Below are positions 9,497-17,867 of a stretch of 64,000 nucleotides of DNA, in pieces. The notes below the pieces were generated by a model. That model searched no databases. It was not told where the DNA came from and saw only the letters and a list, made by a program, of their open reading frames with translations. Source of the DNA: Alkalibacterium sp. (GTDB taxonomy: Bacteria > Bacillota > Bacilli > Lactobacillales > Carnobacteriaceae_A). Position numbers and translations under genes: made by a program. Each line of letters starts with the position of its first letter. The first letter of the stretch is position 1. The DNA is taken from the NCBI GenBank assembly GCA_020832185.1, contig JAFIFE010000006.1:1-64000 (forward strand), given 5' to 3'.

Positions 9497-10347
9497 GCTA
9501 CACGTATCAGCAAGGCACTCCTTTTCAAAGCAGAGCCCTGCATGATATCAACCTATCCATTAAGGACAGCTCGTTCACGGCTTTAGTCGGTCATACCGGA
9601 AGTGGAAAATCGACTGTTCTTCAGCACTTGAATGCGCTGAAAAAGCCAACAAGTGGACAGGTAACAATCGGTGACCGTGTGATTACTCATTTTTCTGAAG
9701 ATAAAGGCTTAAAGTCTTTACGTAAAAAAGTGGGGATCGTGTTCCAGTTTCCTGAAGCGCAGTTGTTTGAAGAGACGGTCGGCAAGGATATTGCATTCGG
9801 ACCGAAAAACTTCGGGCTTTCTGAAGAAGAGGGACTTGCCAAGGCGAGAGAACTACTTCCGCTAGTTGGACTGGACGAGTCCTTTATGGAGCGGTCACCA
9901 TTTGACCTCTCAGGGGGCCAAATGCGTCGTGTGGCCATTGCCGGGGTACTAGCACTTGAACCTGAAGTTCTGGTCTTAGACGAGCCGACAGCCGGGTTAG
10001 ATCCGCAAGGGCGTAAGGACGTCATGGATATGTTCTATAATCTCTATAAAAATCAGGGGTTGACCGTCGTACTGGTCACACACCAGATGGATGATGTGGC
10101 TACGTATGCGGATCATATGATTGTTCTGGAAAAAGGAACAGTGATGAAAGAAGGTCACCCTCGAGACTTATTTAAAGAAGCCGGCTGGTTATCCAGTATG
10201 CAGTTAGGCGTTCCTTCAACGGTTCGTTTTGCTCATGAGCTGGAAGAGAAATTCCAGTGGACATTTGATCCGCTGCCTTTGACAACAGATGAGTTAGCCG
10301 AACAAATGCAGCACAAGTTAGCCGATAAAGCAGGTGAGTCATTATGA
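9472..10347 (+). CDS. ecfA2: Energy-coupling factor ATPase EcfA2
   Basis: The second ECF ATPase (291 residues) starts at ATG 9472 (MDIRFEEVGYTY), 25 bases inside the ecfA1 end; a TTG two codons earlier is possible but weaker. It has Walker A GHTGSGKST (40-48), the FQFPEAQLFEETV Q-loop segment, LSGGQMRRVAIAG and Walker B VLVLDEPTAG. It should form a heterodimer with EcfA1 that docks on EcfT. Its TGA stop overlaps the ecfT start as ATGA. Confidence 0.95.
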   Translation: MDIRFEEVGYTYQQGTPFQSRALHDINLSIKDSSFTALVGHTGSGKSTVLQHLNALKKPTSGQVTIGDRVITHFSEDKGLKSLRKKVGIVFQFPEAQLFEETVGKDIAFGPKNFGLSEEEGLAKARELLPLVGLDESFMERSPFDLSGGQMRRVAIAGVLALEPEVLVLDEPTAGLDPQGRKDVMDMFYNLYKNQGLTVVLVTHQMDDVATYADHMIVLEKGTVMKEGHPRDLFKEAGWLSSMQLGVPSTVRFAHELEEKFQWTFDPLPLTTDELAEQMQHKLADKAGESL

Positions 10348-11141
10348 TGGAGAAACTGATTTTTGGGCGTTATATTCCTGGACAGTCATTTATCCACAAA
10401 CTCGATCCCCGTTCTAAACTGATGGGAGCAATCTGGTTTATTGTTATTATTTTCCTGGCAAATAACTGGCTGACCTATGTGGCATTAACTGTTTTTGTAC
10501 TGACCGCTGTTAAATTGTCTGAAATCAATCCGAAGTTTTTCATTAACGGCGTTAAGCCACTGATCTGGCTGATCTTGTTCACCGTGATCCTGCAGATTCT
10601 CTTTACGAGCGGGCAGACGATCTGGTTCAGATTCGGACCTGTTGTGATTTCTCAGGAAGGATTGCTGAACGGGGCATTCATCTTTACACGTTTCGTTCTG
10701 ATTATTTTCATGTCGACGATTCTGACACTAACAACGATGCCGCTCTCTTTGACAGATGCAATAGAGTTTCTGTTAAGACCGCTGAATGCGATAAAAGTAC
10801 CTGTACACGAAATCGCACTGATGCTGTCGATTGCTTTGCGTTTTGTCCCGACTTTAATGGATGAAACCGAAAAGATCATGAATGCTCAGCGTGCCCGAGG
10901 AATCGATTTCGGGGAAGGCAATATCTATCAGCAAATGAAATCAATTGTTCCACTGCTGATCCCGCTCTTCGTCAGTTCATTCAACCGTGCTGAAGAGTTA
11001 GCGACGGCAATGGAGGCAAGAGGCTATAAAGGCGGAGAAGGACGGACAAAATACCGTCAGCTGGCCTGGGAAAACAGAGACACCTTGGTAATGGTCGCCT
11101 TTGTATGCTTGTCTGTCGGATTATTTGTTTTAAGAACGTAA
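10344..11141 (+). CDS. ecfT: Energy-coupling factor transmembrane protein EcfT
   Basis: EcfT is the membrane scaffold that couples the two ATPases to vitamin-specific S components. The 265-residue protein has about five to six hydrophobic segments and the diagnostic cytoplasmic AxG motifs (NAQRARGIDF and AMEARGYKGG) that contact the ATPases. The ATG overlaps the ecfA2 stop. No S subunit is encoded next to it, as expected for the shared module. A strong terminator follows at once. Confidence 0.95.
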   Translation: MMEKLIFGRYIPGQSFIHKLDPRSKLMGAIWFIVIIFLANNWLTYVALTVFVLTAVKLSEINPKFFINGVKPLIWLILFTVILQILFTSGQTIWFRFGPVVISQEGLLNGAFIFTRFVLIIFMSTILTLTTMPLSLTDAIEFLLRPLNAIKVPVHEIALMLSIALRFVPTLMDETEKIMNAQRARGIDFGEGNIYQQMKSIVPLLIPLFVSSFNRAEELATAMEARGYKGGEGRTKYRQLAWENRDTLVMVAFVCLSVGLFVLRT

Positions 11142-11178
11142 GGATAAAGGATAGGGATGCGAATCTTTATCCTTTTTT
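11140..11178 (+). terminator. Terminator after ecfT
   Basis: AAGGATAAAG (11140-11149) pairs perfectly with CTTTATCCTT (11165-11174), and the second arm runs into a T run. It overlaps the ecfT stop codon and should separate ecfA1A2T from truA. Confidence 0.88.
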
Positions 11179-11195
11179 CATACCTCAAAGGGAGC

Positions 11196-11219
11196 ACTAC
11201 TCGTCTGCTGACGAGTAGT
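11196..11219. repeat. Perfect 10-bp hairpin
   Basis: ACTACTCGTC and GACGAGTAGT form a perfect inverted repeat with a 4-base loop. No T run follows. It sits just before the 51-bp repeat array and may belong to it. Confidence 0.7.
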
Positions 11220-11250
11220 TACATTCTAAAATGCTTTGTTTTGCCGTAGA

Positions 11251-11658
11251 TTAGCTGTGTAGTGTACTCTGTCTCTGTTATTGTCTGAACTGCAGAGATT
11301 ATTTTCTGGAGTGACTAGAATAAGTGACAGATTGTTGAAACTGGGTGCTAAATTCAACTGAGTACGCATAATAACAGCCATATTGTTTAAACTGGCTATG
11401 GTTTCCTGTTGAGTTTGTATAATATGAAGCTGGTTTAACAAGCTGAAGATGAAATCTTGTTGAGTTGATAAAATAGGGCGCTTATTATTGAAACTCAGGC
11501 GGAAATTATTTTGAGTGATAATAATGGCCAAGCTATTGTTAGAACTGAACATCATATTATTTTGAGTAATTATAATAAGCCTCATATTTTCGCTACTCAA
11601 GAGTGGTTGCCGTGGAGTTTAAACAATAATCGCTTATTCTACAAAGTGAGGCCGATAA
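11251..11658. repeat. Array of about eight degenerate 51-bp tandem repeats
   Basis: Units begin at 11251, 11302, 11353, 11404, 11455, 11506, 11557 and 11608, each exactly 51 bp. Most share GAGT at unit positions 8-11, ATAAT near 16-20 and TTGTTnAAAC near 31-40, while other positions vary. Several units have complementary arms that flank the TTGTT core but differ between units: TCTCTG/CAGAGA in the first, AGCCA/TGGCT in the third, AGCT/AGCT in the fourth and CGCTT/AAGTG in the eighth. The minus strand stays open for 124 codons, but with no ribosome binding site. The array fills the ecfT-truA gap and looks like noncoding structured DNA or RNA. Confidence 0.8.
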
Positions 11659-11811
11659 TCTACCGAGTTCTATAAACCTGGATCAGGATACCGTTAAATT
11701 ACCCGCTGCCTCAGAGGAATACTAAGAGAATCTTTTAGGTAATAAATTAGAGACGAAGTACGAACCCAATACGCACCGATTTTAAATACGGATAGAAAAG
11801 GACGACACATT

Positions 11812-12603
11812 ATGACTGGTTACCGATATAAAGCAATTCTGGCATATGATGGAACAGACTTTGCCGGATTCCAAGTACAGAAGAATGCACGCACGGTTCA
11901 GGGCGAACTGGAAAAGACCCTAAGTAAACTATCAAAAGGAGAATCGATCCGCGTCCACGGATCCGGACGGACGGATGCAGGCGTACATGCCAAGGGACAG
12001 GTCATTCACTTTGATTTCCCTTTTTACATTGAACCGGACGGAATGCAGAAGGCGCTCAACGCTTCGACGACTAAGGAAATAACGTTTACCCTTGTCGAAC
12101 TGACCGATGATGCTTTTCACTCGCGGTATATGGCAAAAGGGAAAATGTACAAGTACACAGTAGACAACAATCGGTTTCGTGATCCATTTCTAAGGCATTT
12201 TTCCTGTCATCACCGGTATCCGATGGCTATCAAACCAATCGAAGAAGCTCTGCCTTACTTGACAGGTACCCATGATTTTACTAGCTTTGCTTCAACACAT
12301 GGAGAGACAGCGCACAACGTCAGAACCATTTATCACGTGGACGTGACGCACGATGAAGAGTTAAACAAATGGACCTTTACGTTTGTCGGGAACGGGTTCT
12401 TGTACAATATGATTCGTATCTTAATGGGCACCTTGCTTGAAGTGGCAGACGGCAGACGTCCTGCTTCAGATATTCCGCTGATTCTAAAAGCAAAAGATCG
12501 GGAAGCAGCGGGGAAAACCTCTGCACCAGAAGGATTGTGTATGGAAAAAGTCTATTATGATGTGACTGACATTCCTGGGTATACAAACAATGGAGGCGCA
12601 TAA
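11812..12603 (+). CDS. truA: tRNA pseudouridine(38-40) synthase TruA
   Basis: TruA isomerises uridines 38-40 of the tRNA anticodon arm. The 263-residue protein has the catalytic aspartate in SGRTDAGVHAKGQ (Asp55), the early YDGTDFAGFQ motif and the late NGFLYNMIRILMG motif, all intact. The ATG follows AAAGGACG. In many Firmicutes truA lies between ecfT and rplM; here ecfT is 670 bases upstream and rplM 23 kb downstream. It is two bases from the next gene and likely cotranscribed with it. Confidence 0.96.
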   Translation: MTGYRYKAILAYDGTDFAGFQVQKNARTVQGELEKTLSKLSKGESIRVHGSGRTDAGVHAKGQVIHFDFPFYIEPDGMQKALNASTTKEITFTLVELTDDAFHSRYMAKGKMYKYTVDNNRFRDPFLRHFSCHHRYPMAIKPIEEALPYLTGTHDFTSFASTHGETAHNVRTIYHVDVTHDEELNKWTFTFVGNGFLYNMIRILMGTLLEVADGRRPASDIPLILKAKDREAAGKTSAPEGLCMEKVYYDVTDIPGYTNNGGA

Positions 12604-12605
12604 AA

Positions 12606-13346
12606 ATGATCAAAAAAACCTATTCAGTGACAGGACTGCCTGTAGATGCGAAGTTCTCAGAAAATGAAGTCACTCAGTTGTTTACCCCTTTACTGATGCG
12701 CTTGGCCAGGATGCGTAAGGAAAAAGGAACTCGTCTCATTGTTTACTTAGCTGCCCCACCTGGAGCGGGAAAGACGACCCTTTCCTTATTTCTTGAAGAT
12801 TTATTTAAAGAAGTGGAGTCACCTTATACATTTCAATCGATTTCAATGGATGGATTTCACCACTTTAATCAGTATCTAAATAGCCAGACTATTATAAGAG
12901 ACGGGCAATCCGTCCCTTTGAGAACCTATAAAGGCATACCCGAGACATTTAATGTGGAATTTTTGAAGGCGTCGATCGAGGCACTCCAGACAAAAGAAGT
13001 AGCTGAATGGCCTACGTATGACCGACTGCTTCATGATGTGTCTGATCAGACAATCAAAGTGGATGCCGATATTATCTTGATTGAAGGGAATTACCTGCTT
13101 TTGAACGAAGATAAGTGGAAAGAGCTTCATCAACTGAGTGACTACACCATTTTTATCGATACGTCGATCGACACATTAAAAGACCGCCTGATCGACCGGA
13201 AGCAGCGAGGGGGCGCATCGCTGAAAGATGCTCTGCTGCATTATGAACGCACAGATAAAGTGAATGCTGAACGTGTACTGAATCAGTCTTTACCGGCAGA
13301 TAAAACACTCTATTTAACTAATGACGGCTTCACAAAAATCAATTAA
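12606..13346 (+). CDS. P-loop nucleoside/sugar kinase-like protein (YggC/Udk type)
   Basis: The 246-residue protein has a Walker A AAPPGAGKTT at residues 49-58, SMDGFHHF in the region corresponding to the substrate motif of uridine and pantothenate kinases, an ILIEGNYLL Walker B-like strand and a basic lid (LIDRKQRGG). It therefore belongs to the uridine kinase/phosphoribulokinase group annotated as 'nucleoside/nucleotide kinase family'. Substrate is unknown; nucleosides, pantothenate-like compounds or sugars are possible. It is cotranscribed with truA and ends at a terminator (13354-13395). Confidence 0.8.
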   Translation: MIKKTYSVTGLPVDAKFSENEVTQLFTPLLMRLARMRKEKGTRLIVYLAAPPGAGKTTLSLFLEDLFKEVESPYTFQSISMDGFHHFNQYLNSQTIIRDGQSVPLRTYKGIPETFNVEFLKASIEALQTKEVAEWPTYDRLLHDVSDQTIKVDADIILIEGNYLLLNEDKWKELHQLSDYTIFIDTSIDTLKDRLIDRKQRGGASLKDALLHYERTDKVNAERVLNQSLPADKTLYLTNDGFTKIN

Positions 13347-13353
13347 GCATAAT

Positions 13354-13395
13354 CAACCTATTACTCTGATGGTCAATCAGGTGATAGGTTTTTTT
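13354..13395 (+). terminator. Terminator after the P-loop kinase gene
   Basis: AACCTATTACTCTGAT pairs with ATCAGGTGATAGGTT with minor mismatches, followed by seven or more T. Confidence 0.85.
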
Positions 13396-13473
13396 CTTTT
13401 TATTTGAAACTCCATTTTTTCTCCATAAGTCTTTTTTATACTTAGGGTACAGAATAAGAGGAGGATGAACGAC

Positions 13474-14025
13474 ATGGAAAAAATGAAAAAAAGACTCATC
13501 AGTTTACTAGTCATCGGTTCATTTTTAGGTATGACAGTTGTCAGCGGTCAATTTAATAATGTATCTGCTGAAGAAATGCAAGAAGAATCAGTGGAAAAAG
13601 AGTGGGAAGAACACTTTGAAGCGATGCAGGGACATATGAATAGAATGCACGGAAGAACAAACCGATTCAGAGGCACAGAGGATGAACGATCAGATAATGA
13701 GGAAAACGATCAAGGTGTAACTGATGAAGAAAGAGACCTGTTTGAAGACAGACATAACCGAATGTGGGAATTTGAAAATGGGGACGTCGGTGAATCCGAT
13801 AATGAACAGTCAGCCAATTCTAATCCGTTCTTCGGGAATATGAGAAATCACATGAGAGGATTCAGAAACGTCTCGTTTGATGACATGTTTGAATGGATGC
13901 AGGACATGCACGGGTCATTTGAGGGCAGAAGAGGCATGATGAACTGGAACCAGGATGAACAAACAGATGATTCTACCCCTGATGGATTCATGAACAGGTT
14001 TGATTTCTTTAATTCAAACGAGTGA
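13474..14025 (+). CDS. Exported Met/Asp/Glu/Asn-rich protein of unknown function
   Basis: The 183-residue protein has a clear signal peptide (residues 1-32, cleavage after NNVSA) and a low-complexity mature part rich in Met, His, Arg and acidic residues (for example MQGHMNRMHGRTNRF and MRNHMRGF). ATG 13474 is preferred because AGGAGG (13459-13464) abuts the earlier ATG 13465. No named domain is recognised. The clustered Met and His residues and the neighbouring two-component system suggest extracellular metal binding, perhaps copper or silver, but this is inference. It is a single gene between two terminators. Confidence 0.7.
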   Translation: MEKMKKRLISLLVIGSFLGMTVVSGQFNNVSAEEMQEESVEKEWEEHFEAMQGHMNRMHGRTNRFRGTEDERSDNEENDQGVTDEERDLFEDRHNRMWEFENGDVGESDNEQSANSNPFFGNMRNHMRGFRNVSFDDMFEWMQDMHGSFEGRRGMMNWNQDEQTDDSTPDGFMNRFDFFNSNE

Positions 14026-14057
14026 GTTCGTGGAACACCGGCTCGTTATAAAAGAGC

Positions 14058-14112
14058 GACTACATCATCTCGATCAGGATTCAGTTGATGTAGTCTTCTT
14101 TTGATCAAACAC
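14058..14112 (+). terminator. Terminator after the Met-rich exported protein gene
   Basis: GACTACATCA (14058-14067) pairs perfectly with TGATGTAGTC (14096-14105), followed by TTCTTTT. Confidence 0.75.
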
Positions 14113-14161
14113 ACATGAGGCAGTCATTTTCTCAATCAAAATAGAATAGGAGAGCATTATT

Positions 14162-15013
14162 ATGGTGGAACTATTTAGTATCGGTCATTTCAGTATTCAT
14201 TTACTGAGTGTGACCAGCGCAATTGGCATGATCATTGGCTTACTGGTGATTCAAAAAGAAGGGGAACGCAAACGTCTGGACAAAGACAAATTAATGGATT
14301 TGGCACTCTATACCATTGGATTTGGAATAATAGGTGCAAGACTAGGGTACATACTATTTTTTAATTTCGACTTTTACCTGAACAATCCCTCAGAAATTCT
14401 CAGATTTTCTCAAGGGGGATTGTCTATTCAGGGGGCTATCCTTGCTGGAGGGGCAGTCGCATTTTTTTATATGAGAAGAAAGAATATGCCCGTCTGGAAA
14501 ACAGCGGATGCGATCGTCCCTGGTGTCATTTTAGGTCAGGCCATTGGACGAGTCGGATGCGACGTTTTTGGTGTGCCGATGAACCGGAACTGGCCATGGG
14601 GCGTAATGGTGAATGGAGAACTCCTTCATCCCGCTCAATTGTACGAAGTCGCCTTGAACTTTATTTTGTTTCTGTTTATTTGGAGAAGACGGAAGACAGC
14701 CAAATTTGATGGGGAATTGTTTTTCATTTACATCATAGGTTTTGCTTTTAACCGATTCATCGTCGAATTTTTCAGAACCAACCCTCAAGCTATAGGTCCG
14801 TTAAGCATTGCACATGTGTTGAGTTTAGTCATCATCATACTTGGCTTGCTGGTATTGTACGTTATGACCAATAAACAAATAGGGCAGTCTCAACCAGGTA
14901 CTGTTACTGAAGAAATCAGCTTAAGTAATACAGTCGTTTACGGAATCATAGGATTATCATTTGTTGTGTCTGTCATTTTTTACTACGGGATTCATTTTAT
15001 TTACAGTCGGTAA
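14162..15013 (+). CDS. Prolipoprotein diacylglyceryl transferase-like protein (probable paralogue)
   Basis: The 283-residue polytopic membrane protein has the overall Lgt layout of about seven helices, GGLSIQG near residue 86 and the HPAQLYE and FNRFIVEFFR blocks. The Lgt signature, normally GRxGNFxN, reads GRVGCDVFG at 129-137, so the usual Asn is Cys133. This variant resembles second Lgt copies found with metal-resistance genes, not the housekeeping lgt that usually lies beside hprK. It may modify lipoproteins such as the YdhK-type protein downstream. It starts a likely unit with the DUF1461 and methyltransferase genes. Confidence 0.82.
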   Translation: MVELFSIGHFSIHLLSVTSAIGMIIGLLVIQKEGERKRLDKDKLMDLALYTIGFGIIGARLGYILFFNFDFYLNNPSEILRFSQGGLSIQGAILAGGAVAFFYMRRKNMPVWKTADAIVPGVILGQAIGRVGCDVFGVPMNRNWPWGVMVNGELLHPAQLYEVALNFILFLFIWRRRKTAKFDGELFFIYIIGFAFNRFIVEFFRTNPQAIGPLSIAHVLSLVIIILGLLVLYVMTNKQIGQSQPGTVTEEISLSNTVVYGIIGLSFVVSVIFYYGIHFIYSR

Positions 15014-15054
15014 GATGGTTCAGATCCTCAAACACAGTCGAAGGGAGCGTTACC

Positions 15055-15684
15055 TTGAAACAGCGAATAATCACTATACTTGGGTTTATCTCGATTGCAC
15101 TTTTCATATTGTCACTATCAATAGCTTTTACCATTAATTTTACGCCTCTTTATGCATTTGATATCGGCTATTTGAATATTACAGAGTCTATTAATATGCC
15201 AAGAGAGACTATTTTATTAAACTATCGGATACTCATGGAGTATTTGAATTCTCCATGGCTATCTGAGCTTGCCATGCCTGATTTTCCAAGTTCGGAAAGG
15301 GGATTATTTCATTTTTTTGAAGTGAAAAGATTGTTTTTCATCAACTACTCGATTTTTGTTGTTTCAGGAATAGGAACAGTTAGTTTTATAGTATACTCAG
15401 GAAAAAAGAAGCTGCACAAGCGATTTTTGTCTTTCTTTCGATACGGCATTCTTTTGTCAGCAGCTCTCATTACTGCAGTAATCATCAGTTTTGACCGTTT
15501 ATTCCTGCTCTTTCACCAGACGTTTTTTAATAATGATGCATGGTTGTTTGATCCGTCTACTGACCCAATAATCAGGGCATTGCCAGCGTCATTTTTTATG
15601 CATAACTTTGTACTCGCCTTCGGATTAGTTTTAGTATTGCTGATCACTGGATACCGTATCACTAAGACTAAGATTAGAACGTAG
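15055..15684 (+). CDS. TIGR01906/DUF1461 family integral membrane protein
   Basis: The 209-residue protein has four predicted membrane segments (about residues 8-28, 93-113, 128-148 and 180-200) with an extracytoplasmic loop between the first two (YLNSPW, FHFFEVKRLF). This pattern fits the DUF1461/TIGR01906 membrane family of Firmicutes, whose function is unknown. Translation begins at TTG 15055 after AAGGGAG. It lies 41 bases after the Lgt-like gene in the same direction, so cotranscription is likely. Confidence 0.7.
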   Translation: MKQRIITILGFISIALFILSLSIAFTINFTPLYAFDIGYLNITESINMPRETILLNYRILMEYLNSPWLSELAMPDFPSSERGLFHFFEVKRLFFINYSIFVVSGIGTVSFIVYSGKKKLHKRFLSFFRYGILLSAALITAVIISFDRLFLLFHQTFFNNDAWLFDPSTDPIIRALPASFFMHNFVLAFGLVLVLLITGYRITKTKIRT

Positions 15685-15786
15685 AGCAGGACTAGGTCAT
15701 AGACAAGCGAGACGAGTCAGTTGTATTAAACTCGCTGCGGGTTCTATTAACACGTGAGAATGAACGAATGATAGGAGACGTTTAAC

Positions 15787-16407
15787 ATGACCAAAAATAC
15801 TAATGAGAAAATCAGACACCGATACAACCGAATATCACCTGTATATGAGGCAATGGATAAAATGATGAAGGATAAATGGAGACGAGAGCTTCTTGAAAAT
15901 GTACACGGACAAGTTCTTGAAGTAGGCATAGGGACAGGAGTGAATCTGGCTTTTTATCCGGAAGGGATCCATCTGACGGGCATAGATTTTAGTCCTGGGA
16001 TGCTGAATAAAGCAAGAAAGAAAGTAGAAACGCTGCAATTGCCATATCAGGTTGATCTGATCGAAATGGATATACAAGAGATGGACTTTCCGGACCATTC
16101 ATTTGATTATGTGGTAGCGACGTGTGTGTTCTGTTCCGTTCCAGATCCCATAAAAGGACTAAGAGAGTTAGGACGCGTGTGTAAACCTGATGGAAAAATA
16201 ATAATGCTGGAACATATGAGAAGTGATAATAAAGTCGCCGGCAAGCTGATGGATATAATCAATCCCTTACCTGTCACTTTATGGGGAGCGAATATCAACC
16301 GAAAAACACTGGATAATATTAATGAAGCAGGTCTTACAGTCGAACAGAGTGACGACTTAGTCTATACGATTGTCAAGAAGTTAAAAGTCACTCCTTGGAA
16401 AGAGTAG
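15787..16407 (+). CDS. SAM-dependent methyltransferase, UbiE/PmtA-like
   Basis: The 206-residue protein has a class I methyltransferase fold: motif I VLEVGIGTG at residues 43-51, an acidic GIDFSPGML strand that binds the SAM ribose, and FDYVVATCVFCSV for motif II. Best fit is the UbiE/phospholipid N-methyltransferase group; in Gram-positives the substrate of such proteins is usually unknown. The ATG at 15787 follows ATAGGAGACG. Its place in an envelope cluster would suit a lipid or thiol substrate, which is inference. Confidence 0.75.
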   Translation: MTKNTNEKIRHRYNRISPVYEAMDKMMKDKWRRELLENVHGQVLEVGIGTGVNLAFYPEGIHLTGIDFSPGMLNKARKKVETLQLPYQVDLIEMDIQEMDFPDHSFDYVVATCVFCSVPDPIKGLRELGRVCKPDGKIIMLEHMRSDNKVAGKLMDIINPLPVTLWGANINRKTLDNINEAGLTVEQSDDLVYTIVKKLKVTPWKE

Positions 16408-16519
16408 TCGATTGGCTAAGAGGAAAATGGGGAGTCTATAAAAATCCATAATTAATCCATAACCCAAATGTATGATGAACTTAGAAACAAAATAAAAGAT
16501 AAAGGAGATTGAATAGAAG

Positions 16520-16846
16520 ATGAATTTAATGGGCGGAATTATAGCAGGAGCAATAGCAGTAACGGGGGGATTAGGTGTTTCCCGATTTGCTGAAGATGAG
16601 GGATCAAATCAGGAGCCAGTCATTCAAGAGGAGCGGATGGCGTTCGATCAGATGAACACACCCGGGTCAGCACACATGGACATGGAAGAGGGTGTGGTCA
16701 ACTTTGGTCAAATGAAATCACATATGAGTGAAATGCATCCCGAATTGACTAATCAGGAACTCAGAGATCACTACAAAGCAATGCATGGGACGGGGGGTTC
16801 TTCTCGAAGCGCTAATTTTAAAGGAATGGGCAACATGCATAAGTAA
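16520..16846 (+). CDS. Small Met/His-rich membrane-anchored protein
   Basis: The 108-residue protein has an N-terminal hydrophobic helix (residues 3-20) without a clear cleavage site, then a Met/His-rich region ending in the recognisable segment MHPELTNQELRDHYKAMHG and a second MH pair at the C-terminus. The His and Met spacing suggests metal or haem binding. The ATG follows AAAGGAG. It ends at a strong terminator (16869-16913). No family name is claimed. Confidence 0.7.
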   Translation: MNLMGGIIAGAIAVTGGLGVSRFAEDEGSNQEPVIQEERMAFDQMNTPGSAHMDMEEGVVNFGQMKSHMSEMHPELTNQELRDHYKAMHGTGGSSRSANFKGMGNMHK

Positions 16847-16868
16847 AATCGGTAAGGGATAATACAAT

Positions 16869-16913
16869 AATTCAGAAAAAAGCCGTTTGATTGACCTGAC
16901 CGGCTTTTTGAAT
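16869..16913. terminator. Terminator after the Met/His-rich protein gene
   Basis: AAAAAGCCG pairs with CGGCTTTTT across a 15-base loop, with T and A tracts on both sides, so it could act in both directions. Confidence 0.85.
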
Positions 16914-16975
16914 CTGTTCAGTTCGCTGAGTATACCAGCAGTCTATTAAGAACAAGTTGTCTGCAGCGTTGAGGG

Positions 16976-17005
16976 TTGACGACTATCCTCTTAGTTTGTG
17001 ATAGT
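16976..17005 (+). promoter_or_regulatory. Possible promoter for the two-component operon
   Basis: TTGACG (16976-16981) lies 18 bases before GATAGT (17000-17005). The transcript would have a leader of about 155 bases before the response-regulator gene, in which no clear structure was seen. Confidence 0.5.
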
Positions 17006-17165
17006 ATTAGACCATAAAAGAAGGATACGACGGATGATACTAGAGAGACAGGCTTTCCATTATCAGCGTGAAGATAGTGAATAGGCACCTTTAAGTGAGT
17101 CCGTGGTAATTAATCAAAAGTAGTTTAGAAAAAGGAAACGCTGCATGTAAAGGGGACTTTAGACG

Positions 17166-17867
17166 ATGAACATACTTGTTGTGGATGATGAGCAGTCGAT
17201 ACTGGATATTATACAAGCTTACCTAACTGCGGATGGGCATACGGTTTATTTGGCTAAAAATGGAAAAGAAGCATTTGAACAGTACCACCGCGAGAGCATT
17301 GATTTTATCATACTCGATATCATGCTGCCTGATTATTCAGGATGGGAAATCTGTGAGGAAATCAGACAAACGTCGGATGTGCCGATTATTCTACTGACAG
17401 CCCGATCGAACGAGGCCGATGTGCTGAAAGGATTGAAGCTGGGAGCAGATGATTACATCAAAAAACCCTTCAGTCCCAAAGAATTAGTAGCCAGGATCGC
17501 CACTGTAAACAGGAGACTGCAAAAAGATAATCAAACAGGAAACAAATGGCTATTTTCTAATGGGGACCTGGTTATTTATCCCGAGACATTAGAAGTCACG
17601 GTCAAAGGGGCCAATGTCATTTTGACCCATACAGAATTTGAGCTGCTGATGACTATGGCAAGGGAACCGAAACATGTCTTTTCAAGAGACCAGCTGCTGG
17701 AAAAAATAAAAGGACTGGAAGCTACGGCTATGGATAGAGTAATAGATTCACACATCAAAAACTTAAGAGCGAAAATTGAATCGAATCCTAAAAAACCAGT
17801 TTATATTGAGACCGTGCATGGCACAGGGTACCGTTTTGGGGTGACACATGAAAAAAACGCTGTTTAG
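17166..17867 (+). CDS. OmpR-family response regulator
   Basis: The 233-residue regulator has a receiver domain (residues 1-115) with the acidic pair in VVDDEQ, phospho-acceptor Asp51 in IILDIMLPD and the KKPFSPKELVAR lysine motif, then an OmpR winged-helix domain (~130-228, ending YIETVHGTGYRFG). It overlaps the histidine kinase gene by 20 bases. From the surrounding Met-rich exported proteins it may control a metal or envelope response; DNA targets cannot be named from the sequence. Confidence 0.9.
   Translation: MNILVVDDEQSILDIIQAYLTADGHTVYLAKNGKEAFEQYHRESIDFIILDIMLPDYSGWEICEEIRQTSDVPIILLTARSNEADVLKGLKLGADDYIKKPFSPKELVARIATVNRRLQKDNQTGNKWLFSNGDLVIYPETLEVTVKGANVILTHTEFELLMTMAREPKHVFSRDQLLEKIKGLEATAMDRVIDSHIKNLRAKIESNPKKPVYIETVHGTGYRFGVTHEKNAV

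Noticed and set aside
11226-11600. A 124-codon minus-strand frame rich in Ile, Asn and Gln across the 51-bp repeats
   Set aside because: It starts at TTG with no ribosome binding site. The 51-bp period is a multiple of three, so any frame without a stop in one unit stays open across the array.
11251-11658. CRISPR array
   Set aside because: The units are degenerate end to end with no identical repeats alternating with unique spacers, and no cas genes are present.
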